Both the position numbers and the translations under genes were made by a program. From Lentzea flava (GTDB taxonomy: Bacteria; Actinomycetota; Actinomycetes; Mycobacteriales; Pseudonocardiaceae): a DNA stretch of 64,000 nt. The notes beneath the pieces are model-generated. The model was not told the DNA's origin. It searched no databases and saw only the letters and a program-made list of their open reading frames with translations. The stretch spans positions 206 to 64,205 of the forward strand of contig NZ_BMRE01000040.1 of assembly GCF_014648475.1 (NCBI RefSeq), read 5' to 3'. Shown here in pieces: positions 27,901 to 36,887 of the stretch; position 1 is the first letter of the stretch, and each line of letters begins with the position of its first letter.

Positions 27901-28366
27901 CGGCGCAGCCGTCGACCCGTCCGGCGACTCACTGGTGGTCGCCGCCGACACCGCGGTCTTCGTCATCGCACTCCGCACCAACGAGGTGACGACCACCATC
28001 CCCGTGGACGAACCGCCGACCAGTGCCTCAATCTCCCCGGACGGACGCTGGCTGGTCATCGGCCACGAGGACTCGATGCGGGTGTGGAACACGAACACCT
28101 GGACCCACGAGGTGACTCTCGTGGAGATCACCACCGGGGCCGAGGAGGTTGCCTGGACGCCGGACAGCTCACTGATCGCCGTGGCCACGGAGGACCAGGT
28201 CGTGCGGATCTACGACAGCGCCACCTGGCAGTGCCTCACCTCGATTCGTCTCGACGGCACGGTGGCCGACTGCGTCTGGGCCGGGAACGCCGACCTGGTC
28301 GTGGTCGGCGGGCACGGCGTCTACCGCTTCGACTTCTGCGGCGGATCGCCAGAAGCCGCCGGGTGA
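24923..28366 (+). CDS. Membrane-anchored NB-ARC STAND NTPase with two WD40 propellers (Apaf-1-like)
   Basis: The 1147-aa protein starts with two hydrophobic helices (about 9-27 and 31-50). An NB-ARC ATPase follows: Walker A GAGGFGKTT (101-109), Walker B LLVVDDVW (181-188), sensor-like LLVTTRF (205-211), PLAL (259-262) and an LHD motif (381-383) where Apaf-1/R proteins have MHD-type residues. A helical region (about 390-545) leads to WD40-like repeats from 551 to the end. I count 14 blades, enough for two seven-bladed propellers. STAND proteins are ligand-sensing switches that oligomerise on ATP exchange. No CARD, TIR, protease or nuclease effector is seen; the membrane helices occupy the effector position. 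TTG start follows ACGGAG. Confidence 0.9.
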   Translation: MTKQTTAAAAVTVVSIAVAIVVNLLTSGWSWTFFVLLAVLAAVWVALAVWQVSAGRIKPLGAPAATSAGGIVARPELSGRIVRLLLGSGTRKVAITTGLWGAGGFGKTTLAAEVCENPEIKAAFGANIWWVTVGQEVRGAALADTINDVIKRIDGQSPGLTRPEQAGMHLGALLKERGRSLLVVDDVWSAEQLRPFLDAGRGCTLLVTTRFPDVLPGDAEPVEVNEMRPDQASALVNSGLAGLPDSVRDGLLDITGRWPLALSLANAALRRADRTGADVVETARKLLQRLQEEGPAALDVTDADRRDRTVAATLESSLSLLGERRDRVVELAIFPEDTDIPRDLIALLWHRTAGLSSDETDLLCQEIVDLSLATGLHRVRLHDVIRSYLRHECGLDRLTALHNTFLDGVAATLPGDGWWQLPGEQEHLWRTLAYHLTGAQRTEELAELVETPAWLIGKLRRLGPVAVAEDVALVDNEHSRELTRFLDQLGHTLTPTVPEHAVVNALAHRLVRYPALKKLREAAIAETRELPRLVPREPMPDLPDPALNRVLVGHDDEVKGCAFAPTGKWLATVSDDDTIRVWDPSSGRLLQIISSDEPLYGNCVLSPDGKWLAVEGVRALVHVFDTSSWTVHTVIDSHGSVWCFAFMEESRTLVTVNNRKQLIVWDVVTGKQLRKFKIENDLDHCAALTGTTLLGIDGSGVHLFDTDTGELVTPVELPTGYWAGMAVDPTHRWMALVDGTGLTVRDLTAPGQSALVLRHQTDLTTAAFSPRGDLLATADDRGMISIWSVAEWRLLGQVAAHGSMINSLAFSPDGSVLVSTSDDRTARLWDPSLASEQTQQHTAASACAAAPDGSWLAVATPRTTRIHSSDLAEPVLELEFAAGAGALMSLHGGSMLLVKKYSSIHLLDESDWLAGRALENPRGHMLTSATAGGSFVCAVDSSGQALLWDTAIWGRPIFVVLDDNSVRISLRPPAENQRRSRQRRKGSTTGRIVGAAVDPSGDSLVVAADTAVFVIALRTNEVTTTIPVDEPPTSASISPDGRWLVIGHEDSMRVWNTNTWTHEVTLVEITTGAEEVAWTPDSSLIAVATEDQVVRIYDSATWQCLTSIRLDGTVADCVWAGNADLVVVGGHGVYRFDFCGGSPEAAG

Positions 28367-29277
28367 TCGAGGGGCACAATGCGCACCGGCGGTCTCGGCC
28401 GGGCTGCCGCTGCCCGGTGGGCCTTCTTCAGCTCGCGAGCCACCGCGTCCGGGGTGTCGCGGAGGCGGGCCGGGAGCGTTTGCAGGACCAGGATTCCCGC
28501 TGCCGCGTAACGACTGTTGCGCGCGAGGGTGCGTTCGTAGTCGCGCGGTCCGAAGTGGAACGCCTTCGAGTCGATCTCCCAGGCCAGGCCCACGTCGTCG
28601 AACCAGGCGTCCGGTCTGCCGATGATCTGGCCGTCGGCGTCGGCGATCGTGACGTTCCAGTGCGGTGTGGTCAGGCGGATCCGGCGGGAGAGGCGGCGGG
28701 CGTCGCGCTCGGCCACCGATTGCGCGCGGCCCAGCTCCTTCAGGACGGCGCGGACCAGCTTGGTGCCGTAGCGGTTGGTCCTGGCCTCCGCGGCGAGGCT
28801 TTCCGGCGTGCAGCGGCCTTTTTGGATGGCCGCGGCCACCAGGGCGGTGGCGGAGTCGGCCGAGCGCAGCAGGCGGCACGCGTCGACCACGGCGCGGTCC
28901 GCCGACACCACCGGGAATCCGCCCACGTCGGTGGACGCGGGCATCGGTGCGGCGCGTTCGAGGATCAGCGCGCCGCTGCCGCGGGCGGAATTCGGCACCA
29001 GCACGTGGATCTCGGTGCCGGAGGCGGGCAGGCCGTGGCGGCGGCAGGCTTCCGCGCCCGTCAGGACGGCTCCGGGGCCCGCGCGCAGCAGGGCCGCGGT
29101 GACCTGTTGGTCGCGGGTGGGCGGGCCGTTGTGCAGCAGCACCACGCCGGGGTGCATGCGCTGCCACGGCCCGCCCGGCTCGCATCGGCGCCAGGGGTTC
29201 GAGACTCCCAGCGACTTCAGGGCGGTGGCGCTGATGACTCCCAGATCACTGCGTTCGCGCAGGTGTTCGATGAGCAT
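28321..29277 (-). CDS. AbiEi-like / DUF559-type protein with a PD-(D/E)XK-like core
   Basis: The 318-aa protein begins with a winged-helix-like region (SATALKSLGV, then RMHPGVVLLHNGPPT), as in actinobacterial proteins called AbiEi antitoxin-like. The C-terminal third has GRPDAWFDDVGLAWEIDSKAFHF followed by ARNSRYAAAGILVLQ, which fits the Vsr/DUF559 nuclease-like fold with the D...E-x-K pattern replaced by E-I-D-S-K. Such proteins are common, multi-copy and uncharacterised in Pseudonocardiales. It converges on the STAND gene and overlaps its end by 46 bp. No partner toxin is beside it. Nuclease activity is only suggested. Confidence 0.75.
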   Translation of the reverse strand: MLIEHLRERSDLGVISATALKSLGVSNPWRRCEPGGPWQRMHPGVVLLHNGPPTRDQQVTAALLRAGPGAVLTGAEACRRHGLPASGTEIHVLVPNSARGSGALILERAAPMPASTDVGGFPVVSADRAVVDACRLLRSADSATALVAAAIQKGRCTPESLAAEARTNRYGTKLVRAVLKELGRAQSVAERDARRLSRRIRLTTPHWNVTIADADGQIIGRPDAWFDDVGLAWEIDSKAFHFGPRDYERTLARNSRYAAAGILVLQTLPARLRDTPDAVARELKKAHRAAAARPRPPVRIVPLDHPAASGDPPQKSKR

Positions 29278-29316
29278 GGAGTCAGTGTGACAAGCGCCAC
29301 CGACAGTTTTTGACGG

Positions 29317-29877
29317 TCAGCTCCGGTGGCCGTGCCTGGCGCGGTCGAACAGGAGCAGGAGCACACCGGCCACGGCGAGCAGCACGCCGAGCGACAGCAG
29401 CCAGCCGAGCGAAGCGCCCGTGTTCGCCAGGCGGTTGTCCTGGTGACGCGGAGGTTTCGCGACCGGCTTGGTCGTCGTCGGCGGCTTCGTCGTCGGTGGA
29501 GTGGTGGTCGTCGTGGTCGTGGTCGTCGTCGTTGAGACCGGCGGGGTCGTCGTGCTCGTCGACGACGTGGTCGACGTCGTCGTCTTGGTCGAGGACGTGG
29601 TCGTGGTCGAAGTCGTCGTCTTGGTGCTCGTGGTGGTCGACGGCTTCGTGTACGTGGACGTGGACGGCTTGGTCCAGGTGGTCGGGTACGTCGAGGTGGG
29701 AGGTTCGTCACCTCTCGGCGCAGGCGTGCGCCATCCTGGACGTTCTTTCGGGCACCACGCGGCGGCGCACACCCGGCCATCCCCGGAGGCCGAGGCCTCC
29801 GAGGCGGCACCGTGCAGCGCGACCATCGTCAACACAGCTCCGGCGGCGAGCACACCGATACAGGCGATACGTGACAT
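29317..29877 (-). CDS. Thr-rich surface protein with LAxTG sorting signal
   Basis: The 186-aa protein has a signal peptide (about 1-31), a short Cys-containing mature start, a long Thr/Ser/Lys/Pro stalk (60-140) and a sortase signal: LANTG (150-154), a hydrophobic helix (158-177) and a basic tail (RARHGHR). LAxTG motifs are used by class E sortases of actinobacteria. The stalk is probably O-mannosylated and spans the wall. No sortase is encoded in this window. The repetitive Thr codons explain the GTC/GTG-rich open frames on the opposite strand. Confidence 0.83.
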   Translation of the reverse strand: MSRIACIGVLAAGAVLTMVALHGAASEASASGDGRVCAAAWCPKERPGWRTPAPRGDEPPTSTYPTTWTKPSTSTYTKPSTTTSTKTTTSTTTTSSTKTTTSTTSSTSTTTPPVSTTTTTTTTTTTPPTTKPPTTTKPVAKPPRHQDNRLANTGASLGWLLSLGVLLAVAGVLLLLFDRARHGHRS

Positions 29878-29958
29878 GTCACGATGGTTCGCCCACGTAC
29901 AGCGTGTCGCGCGCGGTGCGGGCGGACATCACCCACGGGTGCGTCCGACATCGCCCGA

Positions 29959-30309
29959 TCAGGTCCAGAAGACCGCGATGCCCACGTTCAGCACGACGAG
30001 CGACGCGGCCGTCGGCATCAGCCAGGACGGGGCCTTGGGCTTGTTCACGTTGATGGCGACGACCGCGGCGATGGCCACGACGACCAGCAGCTTCACGCCG
30101 ATCTTGATGTGGTCGTACTTCACCGAGTCGACCAGCGGGTCGATGCCGACCAGCGCGACGCCGGTGAGCAGCTGCAGGGCGGCGCCGTGCAGCCAGCCCT
30201 TGTTGACCGGCGCGTCCTTGCCGGCCTTGGCCTGCAACATGATCATCGCGACGAGCATGCCCATGCCCAGCAGGTGCAGGAACACCAGCAGCAGGCGTAC
30301 GAACTCCAC
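29959..30309 (-). CDS. Four-helix membrane protein of unknown function
   Basis: The 116-aa protein has four hydrophobic helices with a short polar loop (QAKAGKDAPVNKGW) after the first and DPLVDSVKYDHIKIGVKL between the second and third. GTG at 30309 follows AGGAAA. It lies 8 bp after the SCO4848-like gene and is likely co-transcribed with it. Similar small membrane proteins are annotated as hypothetical in actinobacteria. Confidence 0.8.
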   Translation of the reverse strand: MEFVRLLLVFLHLLGMGMLVAMIMLQAKAGKDAPVNKGWLHGAALQLLTGVALVGIDPLVDSVKYDHIKIGVKLLVVVAIAAVVAINVNKPKAPSWLMPTAASLVVLNVGIAVFWT

Positions 30310-30317
30310 AGCGTTTC

Positions 30318-30545
30318 CTATCGACGTCGAGTGGCCAGGAAGCCCCGCACGCCCAGCACCCCGATGATGCTGCCGAGCACGAGCGAGACGATCACGAGCA
30401 CCAGGTGCACGGTGAAGAATGCGGTAGGTCCGTCGCTGAACGAACGTGGGTCTTTCCAGATGTTCTTCAGGAACGTGGGCCAGATCACCCACGACCAGAC
30501 CCCGAAAGCCACCAGGAAGAGTGACATCGGGCGCGAGAGCTTCAC
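30318..30545 (-). CDS. SCO4848-like small membrane protein
   Basis: The 75-aa protein starts KLSRPMSLFLVAFGVWSWV and continues IWPTFLKNIWKD, then a second helix (VHLVLVIVSLVLGSIIGVLG) and a basic end. This closely resembles the SCO4848 family, which in Streptomyces also neighbours a D-alanyl-D-alanine carboxypeptidase gene, as here (divergent, 61 bp away). Function is unknown; a link to wall synthesis is suggested by conserved neighbourhood. GTG start at 30545. Confidence 0.8.
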   Translation of the reverse strand: MKLSRPMSLFLVAFGVWSWVIWPTFLKNIWKDPRSFSDGPTAFFTVHLVLVIVSLVLGSIIGVLGVRGFLATRRR

Positions 30546-30606
30546 GGCGACCAGTATCGGACGTGGTGCGTGCAAGACGCTAAACGGGGGTGGATAGCCT
30601 GGAGGC

Positions 30607-31872
30607 GTGCCCTTCACCAAACGGCTCATCGTCGCCCTGGTCCTAGCAACGGCCACAGCCGCGTTCGCCGCACCGACCGGCACCGCGCAGCAGGCCGCCT
30701 CGGCGCAGTGCGCGAACCGCGAGACCCCGCCGCCCCCGGTGGACACGTCCGAGCAGCCGGCGCCCGGCCAGAAGGCGCCGCCCCCGCTGGAGGTGCCGGA
30801 GAAGCCGATCGGCGGCGACCGCCTGGGCGAGTGCGGCCTGATCCTGCCGCCGAACTCGGCGCAGCCCCCGAGCGGCATCACGGCCGCCTCGTGGCTGCTC
30901 GCGGACATCGACAGCGGCGCCGTCCTCGCCGCGTACGACCCGCACGGCCGCCAGCGCCCGGCCAGCGTCATCAAGGTGCTGCTGGCGATGGTCGTGGCCA
31001 AGGAGCTGCGCGGCGACCTCGTCGTCACCGCCAGCGCCGAGGACACGCAGCAGGAGTGCACCTGCGTGGGTCTCAAGGACGGCGGGCAGTACACGGTCCG
31101 CCAGCTGCTGCAGGGCCTGCTGCTCACCTCGGGCAACGACGTGGCGCACACCCTGGCCCGCCAGCTCGGCGGCGTCCCGAACGCCCTGCGCAAGATGAAC
31201 GCGATGGCGAAGGAGCTCGGCGCCCTCGACACCCGCGCGGTGACCCCGTCCGGTCTCGACGCCCCCGGCACCAGCACCTCTGCCTACGACGTTGGCCTGA
31301 TCTTCCGCGGCGCGATGAAGTACGACGAGTTCGCCCAGGCCATCAAGCTCCAGCAGGCGCAGTTCCCCGGCCGCAACGGCGGCACGATCATGCTGAACAA
31401 CGACAACCGCCTGCTCACCAGCTACCAGGGCGCCATCGGCGGCAAGACGGGCTACACCGACGACTCCCAGCACACCTACGTGGGCGCCGCCGAACGCAAC
31501 GGCCGCCGCCTCGTCGTCGTCCTGCTGCGCGGCCAGCAGCAGCCCACGCACATCACCAACCAGGCCGCGAAGCTGCTGGACTACGGCTTCGCCATGGGCC
31601 CCGGCGGCGTCGGCAAGCTGGTGGACGGCGCCCCGCAGCCCAAACCGAAGGTCACCTCCACCCAGGAGAACACCGAAACGTCCAACGACTCGGCGGCCGC
31701 CGACTCGAACTCGGGCCGCCCCACCCCCACCGCCTTCGGCACGGTGGGCCTGCCGATCACGGCAGCGGCAGGCATCGGCCTCCTGGCCGCCGTGTTCCTC
31801 TACATCCGCAACAAGCGAGCCAAAGCGGCAAGGGCACGCCGCCAAGCCGCCCAGGCGGCACAGGGCGTCTGA
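30607..31872 (+). CDS. D-alanyl-D-alanine carboxypeptidase (class A PBP)
   Basis: The 421-aa exported serine peptidase trims the terminal D-Ala of peptidoglycan stems. It has a signal peptide (1-27), a Pro-rich spacer, the active-site SxxK (S120-V-I-K123), SGN (175-177) and the KTG motif (GGKTGYTDDSQHTYVG). A C-terminal membrane helix (about residues 380-402) is followed by a basic tail, so the enzyme is anchored with its catalytic domain outside. GTG start. It corresponds in position to dacB1 of mycobacteria and the SCO4847 type in Streptomyces. Confidence 0.93.
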   Translation: MPFTKRLIVALVLATATAAFAAPTGTAQQAASAQCANRETPPPPVDTSEQPAPGQKAPPPLEVPEKPIGGDRLGECGLILPPNSAQPPSGITAASWLLADIDSGAVLAAYDPHGRQRPASVIKVLLAMVVAKELRGDLVVTASAEDTQQECTCVGLKDGGQYTVRQLLQGLLLTSGNDVAHTLARQLGGVPNALRKMNAMAKELGALDTRAVTPSGLDAPGTSTSAYDVGLIFRGAMKYDEFAQAIKLQQAQFPGRNGGTIMLNNDNRLLTSYQGAIGGKTGYTDDSQHTYVGAAERNGRRLVVVLLRGQQQPTHITNQAAKLLDYGFAMGPGGVGKLVDGAPQPKPKVTSTQENTETSNDSAAADSNSGRPTPTAFGTVGLPITAAAGIGLLAAVFLYIRNKRAKAARARRQAAQAAQGV

Positions 31873-31888
31873 GCCCCCGCAACGAGCA

Positions 31889-31920
31889 ACGGCCCCAGCG
31901 CGCGCTGGGGCCGTTTCGTT
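31889..31920. terminator. Bidirectional terminator
   Basis: A 12-bp perfect stem (31889-31900 with 31903-31914) with a minimal loop and T-rich tail on the plus strand separates the convergent carboxypeptidase and YihY genes. Confidence 0.85.
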
Positions 31921-31930
31921 TTGACCAGGA

Positions 31931-32917
31931 CTACCGCTTGCGCCACCGAACCCCGAGCAACGCCCCGACCAGCGCCCCAGCCCCCAGCATCAGGGACGGC
32001 GACGGCCCGGACCGAACGGAAACCACGGGCCGGATGACGGCAGGAGGCGGCGCCGGAACCACCTCAGGCTCCCGGTTCTCCCGAGCAGTGGCCGTCCACG
32101 CGGTGATGAACAACAGGAACTGCGCCACGATGTTGGCGAAGACCAGCACACCGATAACGGACCCGAAGGCAGCAGAAGTGGGCGACCGGGTGACGAACGA
32201 CAAGAACACGGTCGCCGCCTGCTTCAGGAACTCGAACCCGATGGCAGCGGCAAACGCGCCCCGCAACGCACTGCGCCACCCGACGGGCTTGCGCGGCAAC
32301 CGGGCCAGCACCCACAGGAACACCATCCAGTTGGCCAGCAACGACAACAGGATGGTGCCGATCTTGAGCAGCGCCCGCGCCCACCCGGCGTCTTCGAACC
32401 CGAGCCACTCCAGCACGTGGTTCGCGAACCCGGACCCGGCGGCCGTGATCCCGAACGACAGCACGATCGCGAGCCCGAGACCGACCAGCGCCAGCAGATC
32501 CCGCCACAACGTCCCCAGGAACGGCAGGTTCTCCTTGGCGTGCCCCCACTGCGCGGTCAGCGCGTCCCGGAGGTTGCTCATCCACCCCAGCCCGGAGTAG
32601 GCGGCGCCGAGCAGACCGATGATGCCGACCGTGCCCTTGGAGTCCAGGGCGGTGGTCACGGCCTCGTTGATCTGGTCGCGCAGGTTCTTGTCCGGCACGG
32701 CCTTGGCGATGCTGGCTTGCAGCTCGGCCAGCAGGTCCGGCTGGGACTGCAGCACGAAGCCCGCCACCGCGAAGCCGATCATCAGGATCGGCACCAGGGA
32801 CAGGATGCTGAAGTAGGTGACGGCCGCCGCGTAGTGGGTGCCGTAGCTCTCGGTGTAGCGCTCGTACGCGAGCATGATGTGGTCCAGCCACGCGTACTTC
32901 CGCCGCCACTTGTCCAC
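31931..32917 (-). CDS. YihY/virulence factor BrkB family membrane protein
   Basis: The 328-aa protein has six hydrophobic helices and YihY signatures: YGTHYAAAVTYFSILSLVPIL, GTVGIIGLLGAAYSGLGWMSNLRDAL, AAIGFEFLKQAATVFLSFV and SAAFGSVIGVLVFANIVAQFLL. A cytoplasmic or exposed C-terminal tail is Pro/Arg-rich. The family was once misnamed ribonuclease BN; it is an uncharacterised, possibly transport, protein. It lies 24 bp after trpS, the mycobacterial YhjD arrangement. Confidence 0.92.
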   Translation of the reverse strand: MDKWRRKYAWLDHIMLAYERYTESYGTHYAAAVTYFSILSLVPILMIGFAVAGFVLQSQPDLLAELQASIAKAVPDKNLRDQINEAVTTALDSKGTVGIIGLLGAAYSGLGWMSNLRDALTAQWGHAKENLPFLGTLWRDLLALVGLGLAIVLSFGITAAGSGFANHVLEWLGFEDAGWARALLKIGTILLSLLANWMVFLWVLARLPRKPVGWRSALRGAFAAAIGFEFLKQAATVFLSFVTRSPTSAAFGSVIGVLVFANIVAQFLLFITAWTATARENREPEVVPAPPPAVIRPVVSVRSGPSPSLMLGAGALVGALLGVRWRKR

Positions 32918-32941
32918 GGTCAGAACGCTAGTGCAAGTGCA

Positions 32942-33985
<1,044 letters not shown>

Positions 33986-34189
33986 TCAGTTCTGCGCGGT
34001 GTCCTGCTGGACCAGGTCGACGCGCTGGTTGGCGGCGGTGACCGGGGCCGGCTTGCGGCGCTTCACCAGGCCGTACACCAGACCACCCACGCCGGCCGTG
34101 ACCGCGACCAGACCCACGGGACCCGCAGCAGCGGTACCGGTCATGCTGCTCTCGACCGCAGCGCTCAGTACCAGACTCATGCCGTGCAC
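33986..34189 (-). CDS. Small membrane protein upstream of trpS
   Basis: A 67-aa product with one strongly hydrophobic Gly/Val/Ala segment (TAAAGPVGLVAVTAGVGGLVYGL) followed by KRRKP and a polar tail. GTG at 34189 has GGGGAGG 8 nt upstream, so I prefer it to the ATG at 34180. It ends 27 bp before the trpS start. No family was recognised. Confidence 0.55.
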   Translation of the reverse strand: MHGMSLVLSAAVESSMTGTAAAGPVGLVAVTAGVGGLVYGLVKRRKPAPVTAANQRVDLVQQDTAQN

Positions 34190-34257
34190 TTGCCGAGCCT
34201 CCCCATGGCACAGATCCACCCCGGAAGAGTGAACCTTGCTGACTGATTGGCCGCCAA

Positions 34258-34276
34258 GCTACCGATCACCGGTAGC
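34258..34276 (-). terminator. Possible weak hairpin terminator after fbiC
   Basis: A 7-bp perfect stem with 5-nt loop (34258-34264 with 34270-34276) lies 27 bp past the fbiC stop. There is no T tract, so termination is uncertain; it could also be an operator for the small membrane protein gene. Confidence 0.3.
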
Positions 34277-34302
34277 GTCTATGCGCCGAATCAGACTATC
34301 GG

Positions 34303-36825
34303 TCACTGATGATCGGTTCGCACTCGCCCATATGTCGTAGTCCGCTGACGGGCGTTACGCCCTGCTAGTGAAGCCAGGGTCTCGAGCTCACGCACAGTAC
34401 GCGCCGACCCGTGTTCGGACCCTGCCATGCGGCTGATGGTCTCCTCCATCAACGTTCCGCCGATGTCGTTCGCACCGCCGTTGAGGATCTCCGCGGTGCC
34501 CTCGTCGCCGAGCTTGACCCACGAGCACTGGATGTTGTCGATCCGCCCGTGCAACGCCAGCCGCGCGAACGCGTGCACGGCGCGGTTGTCGCGGCGGGTG
34601 GGGCCGGGGCGCGCGACTCCTGCCAGGTAGATGGGGGCGTTGCGGTGCACGAACGGCAGCGCGACGAACTCGGTGAGCCCGCCGGTCTGATCCTGCAGCC
34701 CGGCCAGCACGCGGAGGTGCGTCAGCCAGTGGCCGGGGTGGTCCACGTGGCCGTACATCATCGTCGAAGACGATCGAATGCCCAGCTCGTGGGCGGTGCT
34801 GACGACTTCGAGCCAGGTCGCGGTCGGCAACTTGCCCTTGGTCAGCACCCACCGGACGTCGTCGTCGAGGATCTCGGCCGCCGTGCCGGGGATCGTGTCG
34901 AGGCCGGCCTCCCGCAGCTCGGTCAGCCACTCGCGGACGCTCACGCCCGCCTTGGCCGCGGCGGAGACGATCTCCATCGGGCTAAACGCGTGAACGTGCA
35001 TTTCGGGCAGACGCTTCTTGATCGCGCGCACGACATCGGCGTAGTAGGTCACCGGCAGCTTGGGGTCGATGCCGCCCTGCATGCACACCTCGGTGGCACC
35101 GGCGTCCCACGCCTCCTGCGCGCGGTCCGCGACCTCCTCCGCCGAGAGCCGGAACGCGTCCGCGTCGCGCTCACGCTGGGCGAAGGCGCAGAACCGGCAG
35201 CCGACGTAGCAGACGTTCGAGAAGTTGATGTTCCGGTTGACCACGTACGTGACGTCGTCGCCGACCACCTCGCGCCGCAGGTCGTCGGCCAGGCGGGTCA
35301 TCTCCTCCAGCGCGGGGCCGTCCGCCGTCAGCAGCGCCATCGCGGCGTCGGTGTCGTCCAGCAACGCCGCCGGGTCGTTCGCGGCGATCTTCAGTCCACG
35401 TTGGACGTCTTCGGGAAACCGTTGCGGCGCAACGGGAACCTTCAGCTCGTTCCAGTCGCCGTAGACCTCGTCGAAGTCACCGCGCCGGTCGCTCGTGCGG
35501 CCCTCGGTGTCGATCGCGGTGTTCAGGTCCGCGCGGCCGAACGTGTCGAGCCCGCCGTCCGGCTCCTGCCACTCGCGGCCGACCACTTCGGCGTCCGGGT
35601 TCGCCAGCCCGCTTTCCAGCGCCAGCGCGGAAACGTGCGCCGTGAGCCGGGTGTCGATCCACTGCCCCGCCGCCGCGCGGACGTAGCGCGGGTACACGTT
35701 CAGCCGCTCCTGCAAGGAGAAACCGGCCTCGCGCGTGACGTCGGCGAGCTGGTCGACCTGCGGCCACGGCTTCTCGGGGTTCACGTGGTCCGGCGTGATC
35801 GGCGAGACGCCGCCCCAGTCGTCGACGCCCGCGCGCAGCATCAGGCCGAACTCCTCGCCGACCAGGTTCGGTGGCGCCTGCACGCTCACGGTCGACGGCA
35901 TCACCAGGCGTGCCACGGCGATCGTGGCGGCGAGCTCGGTCAGGTCGGCGTCGGGCATGCCGCGCATCGCCGTGTCCGGCTTGGCGCGGAAGTTCTGGAT
36001 GATGACTTCCTGGATGTGCCCGTACTGCTTGGCGATCTGCCGCATCGCGAGCAACGACTCGGCGCGCTCGGTGAGGTTCTCGCCGATCCCGATCAGGATC
36101 CCGGTGGTGAACGGGACGTTCACGCGCCCGGCGTCGGTGAGGACCCGCAGCCGGACGGCGGGATCCTTGTCCGGACTGCCGTAGTGCGGCCCGCCCTTCT
36201 CGCTCCACAGCCGCTCCGCCGTGGTCTCGAGCATCATGCCCATGCTGGACGCGACGGGCCGCAGCCGCTGCAGCTCCTCCCAGCTCAGCACGCCGGGGTT
36301 GAGGTGCGGCAGCAGACCCGTCTCCTCGAGCACCGCGATGGCACTGGCGCGCACGTAGTCCAAAGTGGACTCGTAGCCGCGCGCCTCCAGCCACTCCTTC
36401 GCGGCCGGCCAGCGGTCCTCCGGCCGGTCGCCGAGCGTGAACAGCGCCTCCTTGCACCCCTGCGCCGCTCCCGCCCGCGCGATCGCCAGCACCTCGTCGC
36501 GTTCGAGGAACGCGGCGGGCAGCTTGTGCGGCACGGTCGCGAACGTGCAGTAGTGACAACGGTCGCGGCACAGCCTGGTCAGCGGGATGAACACCGACCG
36601 GCTGTACGTGACGACCCCGGGACGGCCCTCGGCGAGCAGGTGCGCGTCCCGCACCTTGCCCGCCGCGGTCAACAGCACGTCCAGGTCCTCGCCGCGCGCG
36701 TGCAGCAGCACGGCGGCCTCGGTCGCGTCGAGCACGGCACCGTCAGCGGCCCGGCGCAGCGCACGCCTCATGGCCGCCGCACTCGGACGGGGCTGCGGTG
36801 GGGTTAGCGAGATGTCCACTGCCAC
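34303..36825 (-). CDS. fbiC: 7,8-didemethyl-8-hydroxy-5-deazariboflavin (FO) synthase
   Basis: The 840-aa bifunctional radical-SAM enzyme makes FO, the chromophore of coenzyme F420, from tyrosine and 5-amino-6-ribitylaminouracil. The N-terminal (CofG-like) half has the cluster motif CRDRCHYC and the C-terminal (CofH-like) half has CYVGCRFC. Other landmarks are [34 protein letters not shown] and [13 protein letters not shown] at 36825 follows AAGG at 8 nt; longer in-frame starts add an unusual leader. F420 supply agrees with a deazaflavin-dependent reductase-like gene at about 54 kb. Confidence 0.96.
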   Translation of the reverse strand: MAVDISLTPPQPRPSAAAMRRALRRAADGAVLDATEAAVLLHARGEDLDVLLTAAGKVRDAHLLAEGRPGVVTYSRSVFIPLTRLCRDRCHYCTFATVPHKLPAAFLERDEVLAIARAGAAQGCKEALFTLGDRPEDRWPAAKEWLEARGYESTLDYVRASAIAVLEETGLLPHLNPGVLSWEELQRLRPVASSMGMMLETTAERLWSEKGGPHYGSPDKDPAVRLRVLTDAGRVNVPFTTGILIGIGENLTERAESLLAMRQIAKQYGHIQEVIIQNFRAKPDTAMRGMPDADLTELAATIAVARLVMPSTVSVQAPPNLVGEEFGLMLRAGVDDWGGVSPITPDHVNPEKPWPQVDQLADVTREAGFSLQERLNVYPRYVRAAAGQWIDTRLTAHVSALALESGLANPDAEVVGREWQEPDGGLDTFGRADLNTAIDTEGRTSDRRGDFDEVYGDWNELKVPVAPQRFPEDVQRGLKIAANDPAALLDDTDAAMALLTADGPALEEMTRLADDLRREVVGDDVTYVVNRNINFSNVCYVGCRFCAFAQRERDADAFRLSAEEVADRAQEAWDAGATEVCMQGGIDPKLPVTYYADVVRAIKKRLPEMHVHAFSPMEIVSAAAKAGVSVREWLTELREAGLDTIPGTAAEILDDDVRWVLTKGKLPTATWLEVVSTAHELGIRSSSTMMYGHVDHPGHWLTHLRVLAGLQDQTGGLTEFVALPFVHRNAPIYLAGVARPGPTRRDNRAVHAFARLALHGRIDNIQCSWVKLGDEGTAEILNGGANDIGGTLMEETISRMAGSEHGSARTVRELETLASLAGRNARQRTTTYGRVRTDHQ

Positions 36826-36887
36826 GTCAACGACCTTAGGCCGCCGAAATTCCTGATCACCGCGATCAGGGTGTGGCAAGGATTACG

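Noticed and set aside
24923-28366. AfsR/SARP-type regulator as explanation of the NB-ARC gene
   Set aside because: No SARP DNA-binding domain and no TPR region; membrane helices and WD40 blades replace them.
29470-29640. Possible CRISPR-like or tandem DNA repeat
   Set aside because: Short GTC/GTG-type periodicity comes from repeated Thr/Ser codons; there are no spaced identical repeats. No CRISPR array was seen in the window.
29468-30367. Val-rich open frame opposite the Thr-rich gene
   Set aside because: Val runs are the reverse of Thr codons in the LAxTG protein and carry no signal or start site.
34411-36807. 798-aa open frame opposite fbiC
   Set aside because: Shadow of a high-GC gene; composition is Arg/Val/His rich and FbiC motifs prove the other strand codes.
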